A stretch of DNA of 64,000 bases from Pseudomonas sp. CHM02 (GCF_000612585.1 NZ_JFCA01000033.1:1-64000), one strand, 5' to 3'; numbered from the stretch's first letter, positions 33,584-42,390 are shown. Numbers and translations: made by a program. Notes: a model not told the origin generated them from the letters alone.

Positions 33584-35256
33584 TCAGCGCGGATGTATGG
33601 AAAGTCGCCGATGGCTTGACCTTGGAAACAAACGCCCTTCTCGCTGTGAGGGAGCTTGGAAAGTCGCTCGCGCTCACCGCAGGCCCAGGCGCAGGCAAAA
33701 CGGAGGTTCTGGCGCAGCGGGCAGACTTTTTGCTACGCACCGGAAACTGCCGATACCCCAAGCGAATACTGGCGATCTCCTTCAAGGTCGATGCGAGCAT
33801 AAACCTCAAGGAACGGATTCGTCGCAGATGCGGACTTGATCTGGCTGCACGCTTCGACAGCTACACCTTTCACGGCTTCGCCAAGCGCATCATTGATAGG
33901 TTTAGACCCGTGCTCACGGGCGGGGACTCTCTTGAGCCAAACTACTCCATAGGCGACGAACCAATTCAAGGCAAACAAATTAAGTTCGCGCAGCTCATAC
34001 CTCTCGCAACGAAGATCTTGAGCAATTCAGTGGTTGCAAGAAATGCAATTTGTCAGACCTACGCTGATGTATTCCTTGATGAGTTCCAAGACTGCACTAC
34101 TGAGCAGTACGCACTGCTGAAGCTTGTCTTCATGAATAAGCCAATTCGATTGACCGCCGTCGGTGACACCAAACAGAAAATTATGGGCTGGGCGGGAGCA
34201 CTGGATGGCATATTTATAGACTACGCAAAGGACTTCGACGCCCGACCACTCAATCTATATCGAAACTTCCGATCTAAGCCTCGGCTTTTGCGGATGCAGA
34301 ACGAGATCATTCGAACACTTGATCCTGCTGCGGTGATGGCAGATGACCTGATCATTGGAAACGACGGCGAACTCCTCGCTCGAAACTACGACAACAGTCA
34401 CAGCGAAGCAGCCGCGTTGGCCAACATCATCCAGAAGTGGATAGATGTAGAGAAAATACCCCTACCAGAAATAGCGATTCTTTTTCCCAGGCAGATAGAC
34501 CTCTACGGCACCCCCCTCATGGAGCAACTGGCAGCCAGAGGAATTCCCTTTCGCAACGAGCATGAGTCTCAAGATCTAGTTAATGAGCCCGCCGCTCGCC
34601 TAATTATTGACTACCTATCATGCCTGTATCGGGAGCGAGAACCGAAGGCGTGGATCAATTTGATGGAGCAACTGGTTTCATTTAATGACGAGGACGGTGA
34701 ATCTGAGCTCCAGAGAAACTTCGAGCGCCTCTATCTTGCCCAGCGCAAGGAAGTGAAAAAATTGGCCCGATCTGACGCGCCTTATTCAGGATGGTGGGAG
34801 CTAACTATGAAGTTCCTAAAGAATATCGGCCTACCCGTGCTGACCACCCTTTCTTCTGACTACGAAGCAAAAGCCAGATTGAACGAGGTTATCAAGAACA
34901 CGAGACAGCAAATTGAGAAACTGCTCGAGCAAGAACCGGATTTGCTCAAAGCACTTGATCTGTTCTCCAACGATCAAGCAGTCCGTTTTCTGACGATTCA
35001 TAAAAGTAAAGGATTGGAATTCCACTCTGTAATTATGATCGGTGTAGAAACACAGACATTTTGGGGCAAAGTCCAAGAGGAGCGTTGCGGCTTCTTTGTG
35101 GGTGTTTCACGTGCCAAGGAGCGGTTGATGATCACGACATGCGACTTACGTTATCGACCGGCCTCAAACCCTCCAAGGTGGAATGAGCATCGCACTCCTC
35201 ATGCTGAGTTCGTCACATACGTAACGCCATTTCTTTCCGCCCAGCCAAATGCCTGA
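33580..35256 (+). CDS. gajB: Gabija protein GajB-like UvrD-type helicase (558 aa)
   Basis: A superfamily 1A helicase: Walker A GPGAGKT (35-41), motif II DEFQD (167-171), motif III VGDTKQKIMGWAGA, motif V around FLTIHKSKGLEF, and motif VI VGVSRAKERL. It is shorter than UvrD and lacks part of the 2B insertion, as expected for GajB. In Gabija it associates with the GajA tetramer and is thought to be turned on by DNA ends. The ATGA overlap with gajA implies coupled translation. It is the last gene before the repeat tract and the broken chaA gene. Confidence 0.85.
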   Translation: MISADVWKVADGLTLETNALLAVRELGKSLALTAGPGAGKTEVLAQRADFLLRTGNCRYPKRILAISFKVDASINLKERIRRRCGLDLAARFDSYTFHGFAKRIIDRFRPVLTGGDSLEPNYSIGDEPIQGKQIKFAQLIPLATKILSNSVVARNAICQTYADVFLDEFQDCTTEQYALLKLVFMNKPIRLTAVGDTKQKIMGWAGALDGIFIDYAKDFDARPLNLYRNFRSKPRLLRMQNEIIRTLDPAAVMADDLIIGNDGELLARNYDNSHSEAAALANIIQKWIDVEKIPLPEIAILFPRQIDLYGTPLMEQLAARGIPFRNEHESQDLVNEPAARLIIDYLSCLYREREPKAWINLMEQLVSFNDEDGESELQRNFERLYLAQRKEVKKLARSDAPYSGWWELTMKFLKNIGLPVLTTLSSDYEAKARLNEVIKNTRQQIEKLLEQEPDLLKALDLFSNDQAVRFLTIHKSKGLEFHSVIMIGVETQTFWGKVQEERCGFFVGVSRAKERLMITTCDLRYRPASNPPRWNEHRTPHAEFVTYVTPFLSAQPNA

Positions 35257-35460
35257 CAGGTAGCCGCGTGTCGCTGATCTTGTATGAACTCGCGGCAAGG
35301 ATGCTCCCCACACAGCAAGTCATCCTTAGACCTCAAGCAGAGTCACAAACACGAGCTGAGGAAAATCTCCGGGCTTCCGGGGTATGCCATAGATAGAGGT
35401 GTGTCAGGAAGGACAAGGCAAGAGCACTCCCAATCAAATACACATCTTAATCTTCCCCAT

Positions 35461-35582
35461 CAAGAGCAAGAGCAAGAGCAAGAGCAAGAGCAAGAGCAAG
35501 AGCAAGAGCAAGAGCAAGAGCAAGAGCAAGAGCAAGAGCAAGAGCAAGAGCAAGAGCAAGAGCAAGAGCAAGAGCAAGAGCA
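35461..35582 (+). repeat. (CAAGAG)20 perfect hexanucleotide tandem repeat
   Basis: Twenty uninterrupted copies of CAAGAG (120 bases plus two) run from 35461, flanked by unique sequence. Every forward frame is open through it and would give a dipeptide repeat (for example Glu-Gln or Lys-Ser). The containing frame (from 35284) has no protein-like context. It sits between gajB and the truncated chaA gene. Confidence 0.95.
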
Positions 35583-35622
35583 GGTCAAAGCCTAAGGGCT
35601 TTGACACCAAAGCGTAGTGTGT

Positions 35623-35952
35623 CTAGAAAATCACCGCCGAGTAGATGGTGTCGCGCACCAGGGTAGGCGACGGTTCATTGCTCATCATGATCGCCAGGAT
35701 CACCACTTCCACCAGCACGGCGGCGAGGGTGAGGATCATGGTGCCGTAGGGGTCGCCGACTTTTTCCGCAAGTTGCTCGGCGTGATGGGCCACGCGCATC
35801 GACGCCACCACGATAAAGCCGATCAGCACCACGCCCGCCAGCAGCGCCACCCCTTGCCCGCTATGGAGCATCCAGTGCTCCAATGGGTAGGCAGCAATGG
35901 CGGCAATCAGCGCCAGCAGCATGAATTTTTCTTGCTTGAGGGATGTGAGCAT
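35623..35952 (-). pseudogene. chaA: 5' fragment of a chaA-like cation/proton antiporter gene
   Basis: The 109 residues match the start of ChaA/y4hA-type antiporters: hydrophobic helices (FMLLALIAAIAAYPLEHWML and the GVALLAGVVLIGFIVVAS one), the cation-binding signature region VAHHAEQLAEKVGDPYGTMI with its Gly-Asp-Pro-Tyr-Gly and helix LAAVLVEVVILAIMM, then PTLVRDTIYSAVIF. A stop follows at once. Family members are about 350 residues, so roughly two thirds is lost. The end falls at the boundary between core and accessory DNA, so an insertion or rearrangement cut the gene. Transport function is certainly lost. Confidence 0.8.
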
Positions 35953-36145
35953 TCCGGGCCTTTTAGTACGGCAGATCAGTCATTGATGGGGTACAGACTG
36001 CGCCACGCCGCTAATGTTTCGTTACACCTTAGTTCACACGGCCCTTGTATGAATAAAAGTAAAACTCTCCTGCTGGTCAGGTTTTACCGATTATTTCAGC
36101 CATGGCCTGTAGAATGCCGCCATTGCACCTGATGAGAATTTAGAC

Positions 36146-37099
36146 ATGTACGATTGGCTTAACGCCCTGCCCAAGGCCGAATTGCACCTGCACCTGGAAG
36201 GCTCGCTGGAGCCGGAGTTGCTGTTCGCGCTGGCCGAGCGCAACAAGATTGCGCTGCCGTGGAACGACGTCGAAACCCTGCGCAAGGCCTACGCCTTCAA
36301 CAACCTGCAAGAGTTTCTCGACCTGTATTACAAGGGCGCCGATGTGTTGCGCACGTCCCAGGACTTCTACGACCTGACCTGGGCCTACCTGCTGCGCTGC
36401 AAACAGCAGAACGTGATCCACACCGAACCCTTCTTCGACCCGCAAACCCACACCGACCGTGGTATCCCGTTCGAAGTGGTGCTTAACGGCATCGCCGCCG
36501 CGCTCAAAGATGGCGAGCAGCAACTGGGCATCACCAGCGGCTTGATCCTCAGCTTCCTGCGCCATCTAAGCGAAGCCGAAGCCGAGAAGACCCTCGACCA
36601 GGCGCTGCCGTTCCGTGACGCGTTCGTGGCCGTGGGCCTGGACAGTTCGGAAATGGGTCACCCGCCGAGCAAGTTCCAGCGCGTGTTCGACCGTGCCCGC
36701 CACGAAGGCTTCCTCACCGTGGCCCACGCCGGTGAAGAAGGCCCGCCGGAGTACATCTGGGAAGCCATCGACCTGCTGAAAATCCAGCGTATCGATCATG
36801 GCGTACGCGCCATCGAAGACGAACGCCTGATGCAGCGCATCATCGACGAGCAGATCCCGCTGACCGTGTGCCCGCTGTCCAACACCAAGCTGTGCGTGTT
36901 CGACGACATGGCCCAGCACAACATCCTCGACATGCTCGAACGTGGCGTGAAGGTGACCGTGAATTCGGATGACCCGGCCTACTTCGGCGGTTATGTCACC
37001 GAAAACTTCCACGCGCTGTACACCTCGCTGGGCATGACCCAGGACCAGGCCAAACGCCTGGCGCAAAACAGCCTGGATGCGCGGCTGGTCAAATCGTGA
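36146..37099 (+). CDS. Adenine deaminase of the adenosine-deaminase fold (317 aa)
   Basis: Metal ligands and catalytic residues of the ADA fold are in place: HLHLEGS near the N-terminus, VAHAGEEGP (His and Glu), RIDHGVRA (His) and VNSDDPAYF (Asp-Asp). The length and opening (MYDWLNALPKAELHLHLEGS) match P. aeruginosa PA0148, a protein of this fold reported to deaminate adenine to hypoxanthine rather than adenosine. It acts in the cytoplasm in purine salvage. It is divergent from the chaA fragment and convergent with an ArsR-type gene, with a REPIN between. Annotation as add is common but probably less precise. Confidence 0.88.
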   Translation: MYDWLNALPKAELHLHLEGSLEPELLFALAERNKIALPWNDVETLRKAYAFNNLQEFLDLYYKGADVLRTSQDFYDLTWAYLLRCKQQNVIHTEPFFDPQTHTDRGIPFEVVLNGIAAALKDGEQQLGITSGLILSFLRHLSEAEAEKTLDQALPFRDAFVAVGLDSSEMGHPPSKFQRVFDRARHEGFLTVAHAGEEGPPEYIWEAIDLLKIQRIDHGVRAIEDERLMQRIIDEQIPLTVCPLSNTKLCVFDDMAQHNILDMLERGVKVTVNSDDPAYFGGYVTENFHALYTSLGMTQDQAKRLAQNSLDARLVKS

Positions 37100-37105
37100 T
37101 CCCAT

Positions 37106-37186
37106 AGGAGCCGGCTTGCCGGCGATAGCATCATCTCGGTCATCCTGGAAAACCGAGTGGTCTGCATCGCCGGCAAGCCGGCTCCT
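37106..37186. repeat. REPIN (inverted REP pair) between convergent genes
   Basis: The 21-base arms at 37106-37126 and 37166-37186 (core GAGCCGGCTTGCCGGCGAT and its complement) enclose a second inner pair CTCGGT/ACCGAG. This is the layout of Pseudomonas REPINs. It may also serve as a bidirectional transcript end. Confidence 0.9.
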
Positions 37187-37192
37187 AAAGGG

Positions 37193-37888
37193 TCAGCGCT
37201 TCTCCGGCATGGCCAATCGGGTGATTTCCCGCCGCCCGATGGCATTGACCTGCAGCGCCTGGGACTCATTGATCACGCTGATCCAGTTCGACTGCAGAAA
37301 CAGTTGCAGCAACCCCGCCCCCAACGCACCTCCCAAGTGCGGCTGCAGCTGGCTCCAGTCGAAACAGTTGCACACCAGCGGCGACGCCAGCGCCTGGGTA
37401 AAAATGCCCAGGCCCGCCAGATGCTGCGCGCCCTTGAACGTGACATCGGTACGCTGTTCATAACACTCGATCCAACCCGCCTCCAGCAGATGCTGATACA
37501 ACTGCGCGCCCAGTTCCCCGCCGAGGTGCCCATGGCACAACCGGGCATGGCGCAACGACGACGGTGCAACCAGGGGTTGCGGCAATGCACCCGGCGCACT
37601 GCGTGTGGCGCAGGCGACGGTAGCCCTGGCCATGGCATCGACGGCGGCGCAGACATCAGGCGCCGCCACGCGAAACAAGCGCTTGCCGCGCCGGGCCTCC
37701 ACACGCAGCAACCCCCCTGCGGTCAGTCGCGCCAGGTGCGCGTTGGCGGATGTCGGTGACAACCCGGCGAGCGTCGCCAACTCTACCGGCGACTTGGCCG
37801 ACCCATCCATCAAAGCCCACACAATGGCGGTGCGTTTGGGCTCGGCGAGCAAGCTGGCGATCTGACTGATGCACGGTGCTGCTTCCAT
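37193..37888 (-). CDS. ArsR-type winged-helix regulator with extended C-terminus (231 aa)
   Basis: Residues 1-80 are a winged helix of ArsR type (ASLLAEPKRTAIVWALMDGS, then LATLAGLSPTSANAHLARLT and the GLLRVEARRGKRLF wing). The rest, about 150 residues, contains Cys and His clusters (RHARLCHGHLGGELG, PLVCNCFDWSQLQPH) that could bind a metal or other ligand. GGGAG precedes the ATG at 37888. The length is more than twice the minimal ArsR; this long subfamily occurs across Pseudomonas. The target is unknown: no transporter is adjacent. Confidence 0.8.
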   Translation of the reverse strand: MEAAPCISQIASLLAEPKRTAIVWALMDGSAKSPVELATLAGLSPTSANAHLARLTAGGLLRVEARRGKRLFRVAAPDVCAAVDAMARATVACATRSAPGALPQPLVAPSSLRHARLCHGHLGGELGAQLYQHLLEAGWIECYEQRTDVTFKGAQHLAGLGIFTQALASPLVCNCFDWSQLQPHLGGALGAGLLQLFLQSNWISVINESQALQVNAIGRREITRLAMPEKR

Positions 37889-38025
37889 CGTTTCACTCCC
37901 TGTTGGTTTATTCTTCTGCTGAGGTTCGCGCCAAAGTATAGGAGCGCAAACCGCCGGTTCCACGGCGTCTGACAGCATGGATAGGGACAGTAACTGAGTG
38001 AAATTTCCTGTTGTGCTGGAGGCCG

Positions 38026-38952
38026 TTACGTAGAGCTCGATCGCTCCGGCAACTGGGCTGTCAACCTCGCACAACGGGACACGAGCATTTCCCGCAACAG
38101 GTTGATGGGTTTGCTCAGTTGTGCACGATGGGCACACAGCAGGTTGAGCGGTGTGCGCTCACCACGCAGCTCAGGCAGGATCAAACGCAGGCGCCCGGCC
38201 AGCACGTCGGTGCTGACATCGAGCCAGGACTTGTAGGCAATGCCCACACCCGCCACCGCCCAGCGACGGACCACATCGGCATCGTCACTGAAGCGATCGC
38301 CGCTGACGGTCAGGCTGACTTCGCGCTTACCGTCGCGGAAAGTCCAGTGGTCATGAACCCGGCTACCCAGCATGTACAGCAGGCAATTGTGCTGGGCCAA
38401 TTGCTCCAGGTGCCGAGGCTCACCATGGCGCGCGAGGTAGCTGGGGGAGGCACACAGTACGCGAACGTTATCCGGCGCGACGGGCAGCGCGATCAGGCTG
38501 GAGTCTTCGGGCTCGCCGTAGCGCAGGGCAATATCCACCGGCTGGCGGAACAGATCGGCAATACGATCGCCCAACAGCAGGCGCACGGTGAGCTGCGGGT
38601 ACTCACGCTGGAATTCATCCAGCCACGGCAGCAGTTGGTTGCGCCCGAAATCCGAAGGAGCCGACAGTTGCAGCACCCCGCTGACGTGGTCCTGACCGCT
38701 GGCCAATAAGCGTCGCCCTTCCTCCAGCGAGCTCAACGCAGCGCGGGCATATTCCAGGAAGCCCTCGCCTTCGGCGGTCAGGCGCAGGCTACGAGTGGAG
38801 CGCGCCAGCAAGCGCGCGCCCAGTTGCTGCTCAATACGCTTGAGCGCCGCACTGGCCACGGCGGGCGACAGGTCCATTACCCGTGCCGCCGCGGACAGGC
38901 TACCCAGGTCTGCCGCACGCACAAACAACTGCAAATCATCAAAACGCAGCAT
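38026..38952 (-). CDS. LysR-family transcriptional regulator (308 aa)
   Basis: N-terminal HTH (DLQLFVRAADLGSLSAAARV, then SPAVASAALKRIEQQLGARL) and a linker helix, followed by a substrate-binding domain (PSDFGRNQLLPWLDEFQREY, DIALRYGEPEDSSLIA). The length is typical, and the type resembles the subgroup that regulates quinone oxidoreductases and small redox enzymes. It is divergent from the monooxygenase and alcohol-dehydrogenase-like genes starting at 39071, which are its likely targets. Repression relieved by a quinone or electrophile is inferred from the context only. Confidence 0.92.
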   Translation of the reverse strand: MLRFDDLQLFVRAADLGSLSAAARVMDLSPAVASAALKRIEQQLGARLLARSTRSLRLTAEGEGFLEYARAALSSLEEGRRLLASGQDHVSGVLQLSAPSDFGRNQLLPWLDEFQREYPQLTVRLLLGDRIADLFRQPVDIALRYGEPEDSSLIALPVAPDNVRVLCASPSYLARHGEPRHLEQLAQHNCLLYMLGSRVHDHWTFRDGKREVSLTVSGDRFSDDADVVRRWAVAGVGIAYKSWLDVSTDVLAGRLRLILPELRGERTPLNLLCAHRAQLSKPINLLREMLVSRCARLTAQLPERSSST

Positions 38953-39070
38953 GCATCCCCGCCGATTATCAAAATTCCGTTGAAACAGACTGCTGTTTTA
39001 GCCGCTTTTATCTGCGCGGGAAATAGCCAATCATCTGTCCATCCCGTTCATCACGTGTCTGGAGTTGAAT

Positions 39071-39364
39071 ATGTCCACCGCCTTTAACGTCATCGCCACG
39101 CTGATCGCCAAACCCGGCCAACAAGCCACCCTGGAAACCCTGCTGCGCGGCCTGCTGGAACCCACGCGCCTGGAAGCCGGTTGCGAGCAGTATGACCTGC
39201 ATCAGGACCTGCAACACCCCGAGACCTTCTACATGCTCGAACGCTGGAGCGACGACGCGGCACTGGCCGACCACGACCAGAGCGCACACATCCAGAGCTT
39301 TCGCGCCAAGGCCGCTGATGTGATCGAACACTTCGAACTCAAGCGCCTGAAATTTCTCGCCTGA
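39071..39364 (+). CDS. Antibiotic-biosynthesis-monooxygenase-fold (ABM) protein (97 aa)
   Basis: A single ABM domain: VIATLIAKPGQQATLETLLR, then EAGCEQYDLHQDLQHPETFY and MLERWSDDAALADHDQS. This matches the small ferredoxin-like dimers of the YgiN type, which oxidise quinols or degrade reactive aromatics. The ATG at 39071 is used (a TTG two codons earlier is ignored). Divergent from a LysR regulator and followed, after a REPIN, by a quinone-oxidoreductase-like gene, suggesting a small quinone or electrophile response unit. Confidence 0.85.
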   Translation: MSTAFNVIATLIAKPGQQATLETLLRGLLEPTRLEAGCEQYDLHQDLQHPETFYMLERWSDDAALADHDQSAHIQSFRAKAADVIEHFELKRLKFLA

Positions 39365-39383
39365 TCCCCAACCTTTTTCTGTA

Positions 39384-39475
39384 GGAGCGAGCTTGCTCGC
39401 GAAAAACTCAAGAGCCCCGCGTTAAACCAGAAGCGCTGCGTCATCGTTGACGATCTTCGCGAGCAAGCTCGCTCC
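39384..39475. repeat. REPIN (inverted REP pair)
   Basis: Arms GGAGCGAGCTTGCTCGCGAA at 39384-39403 and its complement at 39456-39475, with an inner ATCGT/ACGAT pair. It is a different REP type from the one at 37106. Confidence 0.9.
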
Positions 39476-39507
39476 CACAGTCAGTCACCGTATTCCCTGG
39501 AGCCATC

Positions 39508-40521
39508 ATGAAAGCCATTGCCTACTACGCCTCACTGCCGATCAACGATCCAAACGCTCTGCAAGACATCGAGCTGCCAGCGCCCGTCGCCGGCCCGCGC
39601 GACCTGCTGGTGGAAGTCAAAGCCATCTCGGTCAACCCGGTGGACACCAAGGTGCGCCAGAACGTCGCCCCGGAAAACGGCGCCGCCAAAGTGCTGGGCT
39701 GGGACGTGGCCGGCGTGGTTAAGGCGGTCGGCAGCGAAGTGACGCTGTTCAAGGCCGGTGACAAGGTGTTCTACGCCGGTTCCCTGGTGCGCCCAGGCGG
39801 CAACAGCGAACTGCACACTGTGGATGAGCGCATTGTCGGCCACATGCCCAAGAGCCTGGGTTTTGCCGAAGCCGCCGCGCTGCCGTTGACCGCCATTACC
39901 GCCTGGGAACTGCTGTTCGAACGCCTGCAAGTGCGTGAGGGCAAGCAGGACGAAGGCCAGAGCCTGCTGATCGTCGGCGCCGCCGGTGGCGTGGGGTCGA
40001 TCCTGACCCAACTGGCCAGCCAGCTCACCGCCTTGAAAGTGATCGGGACGGCCTCGCGCCCGGAAACCCAGGCATGGACCAAGGCCCTCGGTGCCGACCT
40101 GGTGATCGACCACAGCCAGCCGCTGAGCGAAGCGCTGAAAGCCGCCGGCCAACCGCAAGTGACCCACGTCGCCAGCCTGACCCAGACCGATCATCACCTG
40201 GACCAATTGGTAGAAGCCCTGCAACCCCAGGGCAAGCTGGCACTGATCGACGACCCCAAGGTGCTGGACGTCAGCAAGCTCAAGCGCAAGAGCCTGTCGC
40301 TGCATTGGGAGTTCATGTACACACGCTCGATGTTCGAGACGCCGGACATGATCGAACAGCACAACCTGCTCAACCGCGTGGCCGAACTGATCGACGCCGG
40401 CACCCTGAAAACCACCGTGGGTGAGCACTTTGGTGTGATCAATGCTGCAAACCTGCGCCGCGCCCATGCGCTGCTGGAAAGCGGCAAGGCCAAGGGCAAG
40501 ATCGTGCTGGAAGGGTTCTGA
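39508..40521 (+). CDS. Zinc-independent alcohol dehydrogenase/quinone oxidoreductase-like MDR protein (337 aa)
   Basis: Medium-chain dehydrogenase/reductase fold: an N-terminal GroES-like domain (PVAGPRDLLVEVKAISVNPV, then VLGWDVAGVVKAVGSEV and AGDKVFYAGS), and a nucleotide-binding domain with LLIVGAAGGVGSILTQLASQ. Zinc ligands of classical alcohol dehydrogenases are missing. Members reduce quinones or enones with NADPH in the cytoplasm and belong to the zinc-binding alcohol dehydrogenase family in name only. Probably regulated by the LysR gene at 38952, together with the ABM gene. Confidence 0.88.
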   Translation: MKAIAYYASLPINDPNALQDIELPAPVAGPRDLLVEVKAISVNPVDTKVRQNVAPENGAAKVLGWDVAGVVKAVGSEVTLFKAGDKVFYAGSLVRPGGNSELHTVDERIVGHMPKSLGFAEAAALPLTAITAWELLFERLQVREGKQDEGQSLLIVGAAGGVGSILTQLASQLTALKVIGTASRPETQAWTKALGADLVIDHSQPLSEALKAAGQPQVTHVASLTQTDHHLDQLVEALQPQGKLALIDDPKVLDVSKLKRKSLSLHWEFMYTRSMFETPDMIEQHNLLNRVAELIDAGTLKTTVGEHFGVINAANLRRAHALLESGKAKGKIVLEGF

Positions 40522-40533
40522 GAACCAAGCGTC

Positions 40534-40571
40534 GGTGCCGTCTGTTATTCACCTGAGTGATGGACGGCACC
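40534..40571 (+). terminator. Hairpin after the oxidoreductase gene
   Basis: GGTGCCGTC pairs with GACGGCACC, with an inner TCAC/GTGA pair. No T-run follows, so it may be a transcript-stabilising or rho-assisted end. Confidence 0.5.
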
Positions 40572-40666
40572 ATTAGTCCGACAGTTGATCTTTGTCATAT
40601 TTGTGAGCGTATTCGGGTTTATATTGGCCGCCTTTGCCACGATTCTTTTACGTGAGGAAGTCAGCA

Positions 40667-40849
40667 ATGAAGATCCTGATAAAAGCGTTAGCAAAATCCG
40701 CAGGCAATAAATGGCAGGTTCGTCTCGACCAGGACGCGTTCACCTTCCGCACCGAGGCCGAAGCCCGTGCCTTTGCCGATACCCTGCAAGCCCGTATCCA
40801 GGCGCCCCACCGTTTTCCAAACAGCCAGCAACGCTCCGCCGCTGGCTGA
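40667..40849 (+). CDS. Small conserved-looking protein (60 aa)
   Basis: The ATG at 40667 (MKILIKALAKSAGNKWQVRL) begins a basic protein with a strand-helix pattern (QDAFTFRTEAEARAFADTLQ) and a Ser/Gln tail. It resembles small DUF2188-like proteins of two strands and a helix, but the match is loose. It lies convergent with the Bcr/CflA gene, with nine bases between them. Function unknown. Confidence 0.6.
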   Translation: MKILIKALAKSAGNKWQVRLDQDAFTFRTEAEARAFADTLQARIQAPHRFPNSQQRSAAG

Positions 40850-40857
40850 CCCGTACT

Positions 40858-42051
40858 TCAGACCTGCGCCTGCAAGGCCCGCATCCGTTGCAGGCGCTGG
40901 GTCGACATCGCAATCGTCACCGCCAATACACCGCACAAGCTGATGACCATCGCCATCGGCATCGCCGTGCCGTCGTGCAAAAAACCCACTAACGACGCCG
41001 CCCCCGCCGCCACGCCAAACTGAATGCAACCGAGCAACGCCGAAGCGCTACCGGCCCGTGCTCCCTGCCCGCTCATGGCGCACGCCGAGGTATTGGGCAA
41101 AATGCAGCCCAGGCTGGCAATGCAGATAAACAGCGGCACCAGCAATGGCCACAGCGCATCGGTGCGCAAGGCTGCGATGCCGAGCAACGTCAGCGCCGCC
41201 AACAGGTAGACCCACACACTGCGCGACAGCAGAAACGCCGGGCCGCGCTTGGACAGCAACCGCGCATTCACCTGGGCCACCAGGATAAAGCCGGCAGCGT
41301 TGGAACCGAACAGCCAGCCGTAATGCTCGGCAGGCACGCCGTAGAGTTGGATAAAGACAAAAGGTGAACCGGCGATGTAGGCAAACATCCCGGCAATCGA
41401 AATGCCGCCGGTCAGCGCGTAACCCAGGTAGACGCGGTCTGACAACAACGCAGCGTAGCGACGCAGCGAGCCGGACAACGGCTGACGCGGCTGATGGGCC
41501 GGGAAGGTTTCCGGCAGCCCGACCGCTACGGCGATGGCCGCCATCACGCTGAAGATCGACAGTGCGAGGAAAATCGATTGCCAACCCCACAGCCCCACCA
41601 TCACCCCACCGGCCAGGGGGGCGAGGATCGGCGCCAGGCCGGTCACCAGCATCAGTTGCGAAAACACCTTGGCCGAACCCACCGCGTCGCATTTGTCGCT
41701 GACCACCGCGCGGGAAATCACCATGCCCGCGCAGCCGCCGAGGGCCTGCACAAAGCGCGCGCCGATCAGCCATTCCAGCGAAGGTGCAAAGGCGCACGCA
41801 AAGGACGCCAAGGTGAACAGGGTGACACCACTGAGCAGCGGGCCGCGTCGACCGAAGCGGTCCGCCAGCGGGCCATAGATCAATTGGCCGATGGCCAGGC
41901 CACCGAAATACACCGCCAGGGTCAGCTGGACGTGTTTTTCATCGGTCGCGAAGGCCTTGGCCATGGCCGGAAAGCCGGGCAGGTAAAAATCGATCGCCAG
42001 CGGTGCGAAGGCGCTCAAGGCACCCAGAATCAGGATTATGCGGAGGTTCAT
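40858..42051 (-). CDS. Bcr/CflA-type MFS drug efflux transporter (397 aa)
   Basis: Twelve hydrophobic segments; the family opening (ALSAFAPLAIDFYLPGFPAM) and motif A between helices 2 and 3 (GPLADRFGRRGPLLSG) identify the Bcr/CflA branch of the drug:H+ antiporters. A proline/glycine-rich helix 5 (ILAPLAGGVMVGLWGW) carries motif C of antiporters. It would export drugs such as bicyclomycin or sulfonamides; the real substrate is unknown. It runs toward the small gene before it and away from no obvious regulator. Confidence 0.93.
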   Translation of the reverse strand: MNLRIILILGALSAFAPLAIDFYLPGFPAMAKAFATDEKHVQLTLAVYFGGLAIGQLIYGPLADRFGRRGPLLSGVTLFTLASFACAFAPSLEWLIGARFVQALGGCAGMVISRAVVSDKCDAVGSAKVFSQLMLVTGLAPILAPLAGGVMVGLWGWQSIFLALSIFSVMAAIAVAVGLPETFPAHQPRQPLSGSLRRYAALLSDRVYLGYALTGGISIAGMFAYIAGSPFVFIQLYGVPAEHYGWLFGSNAAGFILVAQVNARLLSKRGPAFLLSRSVWVYLLAALTLLGIAALRTDALWPLLVPLFICIASLGCILPNTSACAMSGQGARAGSASALLGCIQFGVAAGAASLVGFLHDGTAMPMAMVISLCGVLAVTIAMSTQRLQRMRALQAQV

Positions 42052-42135
42052 CGGGCACCCAAGTGAGACGGCAGCCCGATAGTCTAGCCGCGCTTGGGTG
42101 CATTGAACACGATAGCTCGCTAACTATTTTACGGG

Positions 42136-42333
42136 TCAGGCAAGCTTCGCGCTGTAGCCCTCTTCCGTGATCGCCTCGATCACCTGTTCGGCAGACAAGC
42201 GGCTTTCGACACCCACTTCCTTTGCCGCCAGGTCGACCTTCACACTGGCCGACGGGTCCTGGCTCTGCACCGCCTGGGTCACCGCTCGAACGCAATGGCC
42301 GCAGGTCATTCCTTCAACGCTGAATACTTGCAT
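42136..42333 (-). CDS. copZ: Copper chaperone CopZ (65 aa)
   Basis: A single heavy-metal-associated domain with the Cu(I) motif GMTCGHC (C11, C14) right after the first strand (MQVFSVE). It carries copper to CopA or keeps it bound in the cytoplasm. AGGAG precedes the start at 42333. It is divergent from the rest of the copper cluster, and a CueR-type palindrome lies in its promoter (42370-42390). Confidence 0.95.
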   Translation of the reverse strand: MQVFSVEGMTCGHCVRAVTQAVQSQDPSASVKVDLAAKEVGVESRLSAEQVIEAITEEGYSAKLA

Positions 42334-42369
42334 GACATGACTCCTTTGATGAGGTTGGACGCAGTGTCG

Positions 42370-42390
42370 ACCTTGCCACGATGGCAAGGT
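42370..42390 (-). promoter_or_regulatory. CueR-type operator of copZ
   Basis: ACCTTGCC-ACGAT-GGCAAGGT is a perfect inverted repeat. On the minus strand it lies just after a TTGACC -35 element, with the unusually long (about 19-base) spacer of MerR-family promoters. Confidence 0.85.

Noticed and set aside
35461..35582. CRISPR-like array
   Set aside because: The unit is only six bases with no spacers; it is a simple tandem repeat and no cas genes are present.
35284..35595. A 103-aa protein with a Glu-Gln repeat tail
   Set aside because: The repeat keeps every frame open, the N-terminal part has no protein-like features, and no SD is seen.
1..35622. tRNA gene or integrase marking the island
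   Set aside because: I found no tRNA-like T-loop sequence and no integrase gene in the window; the island's other edge lies outside it.
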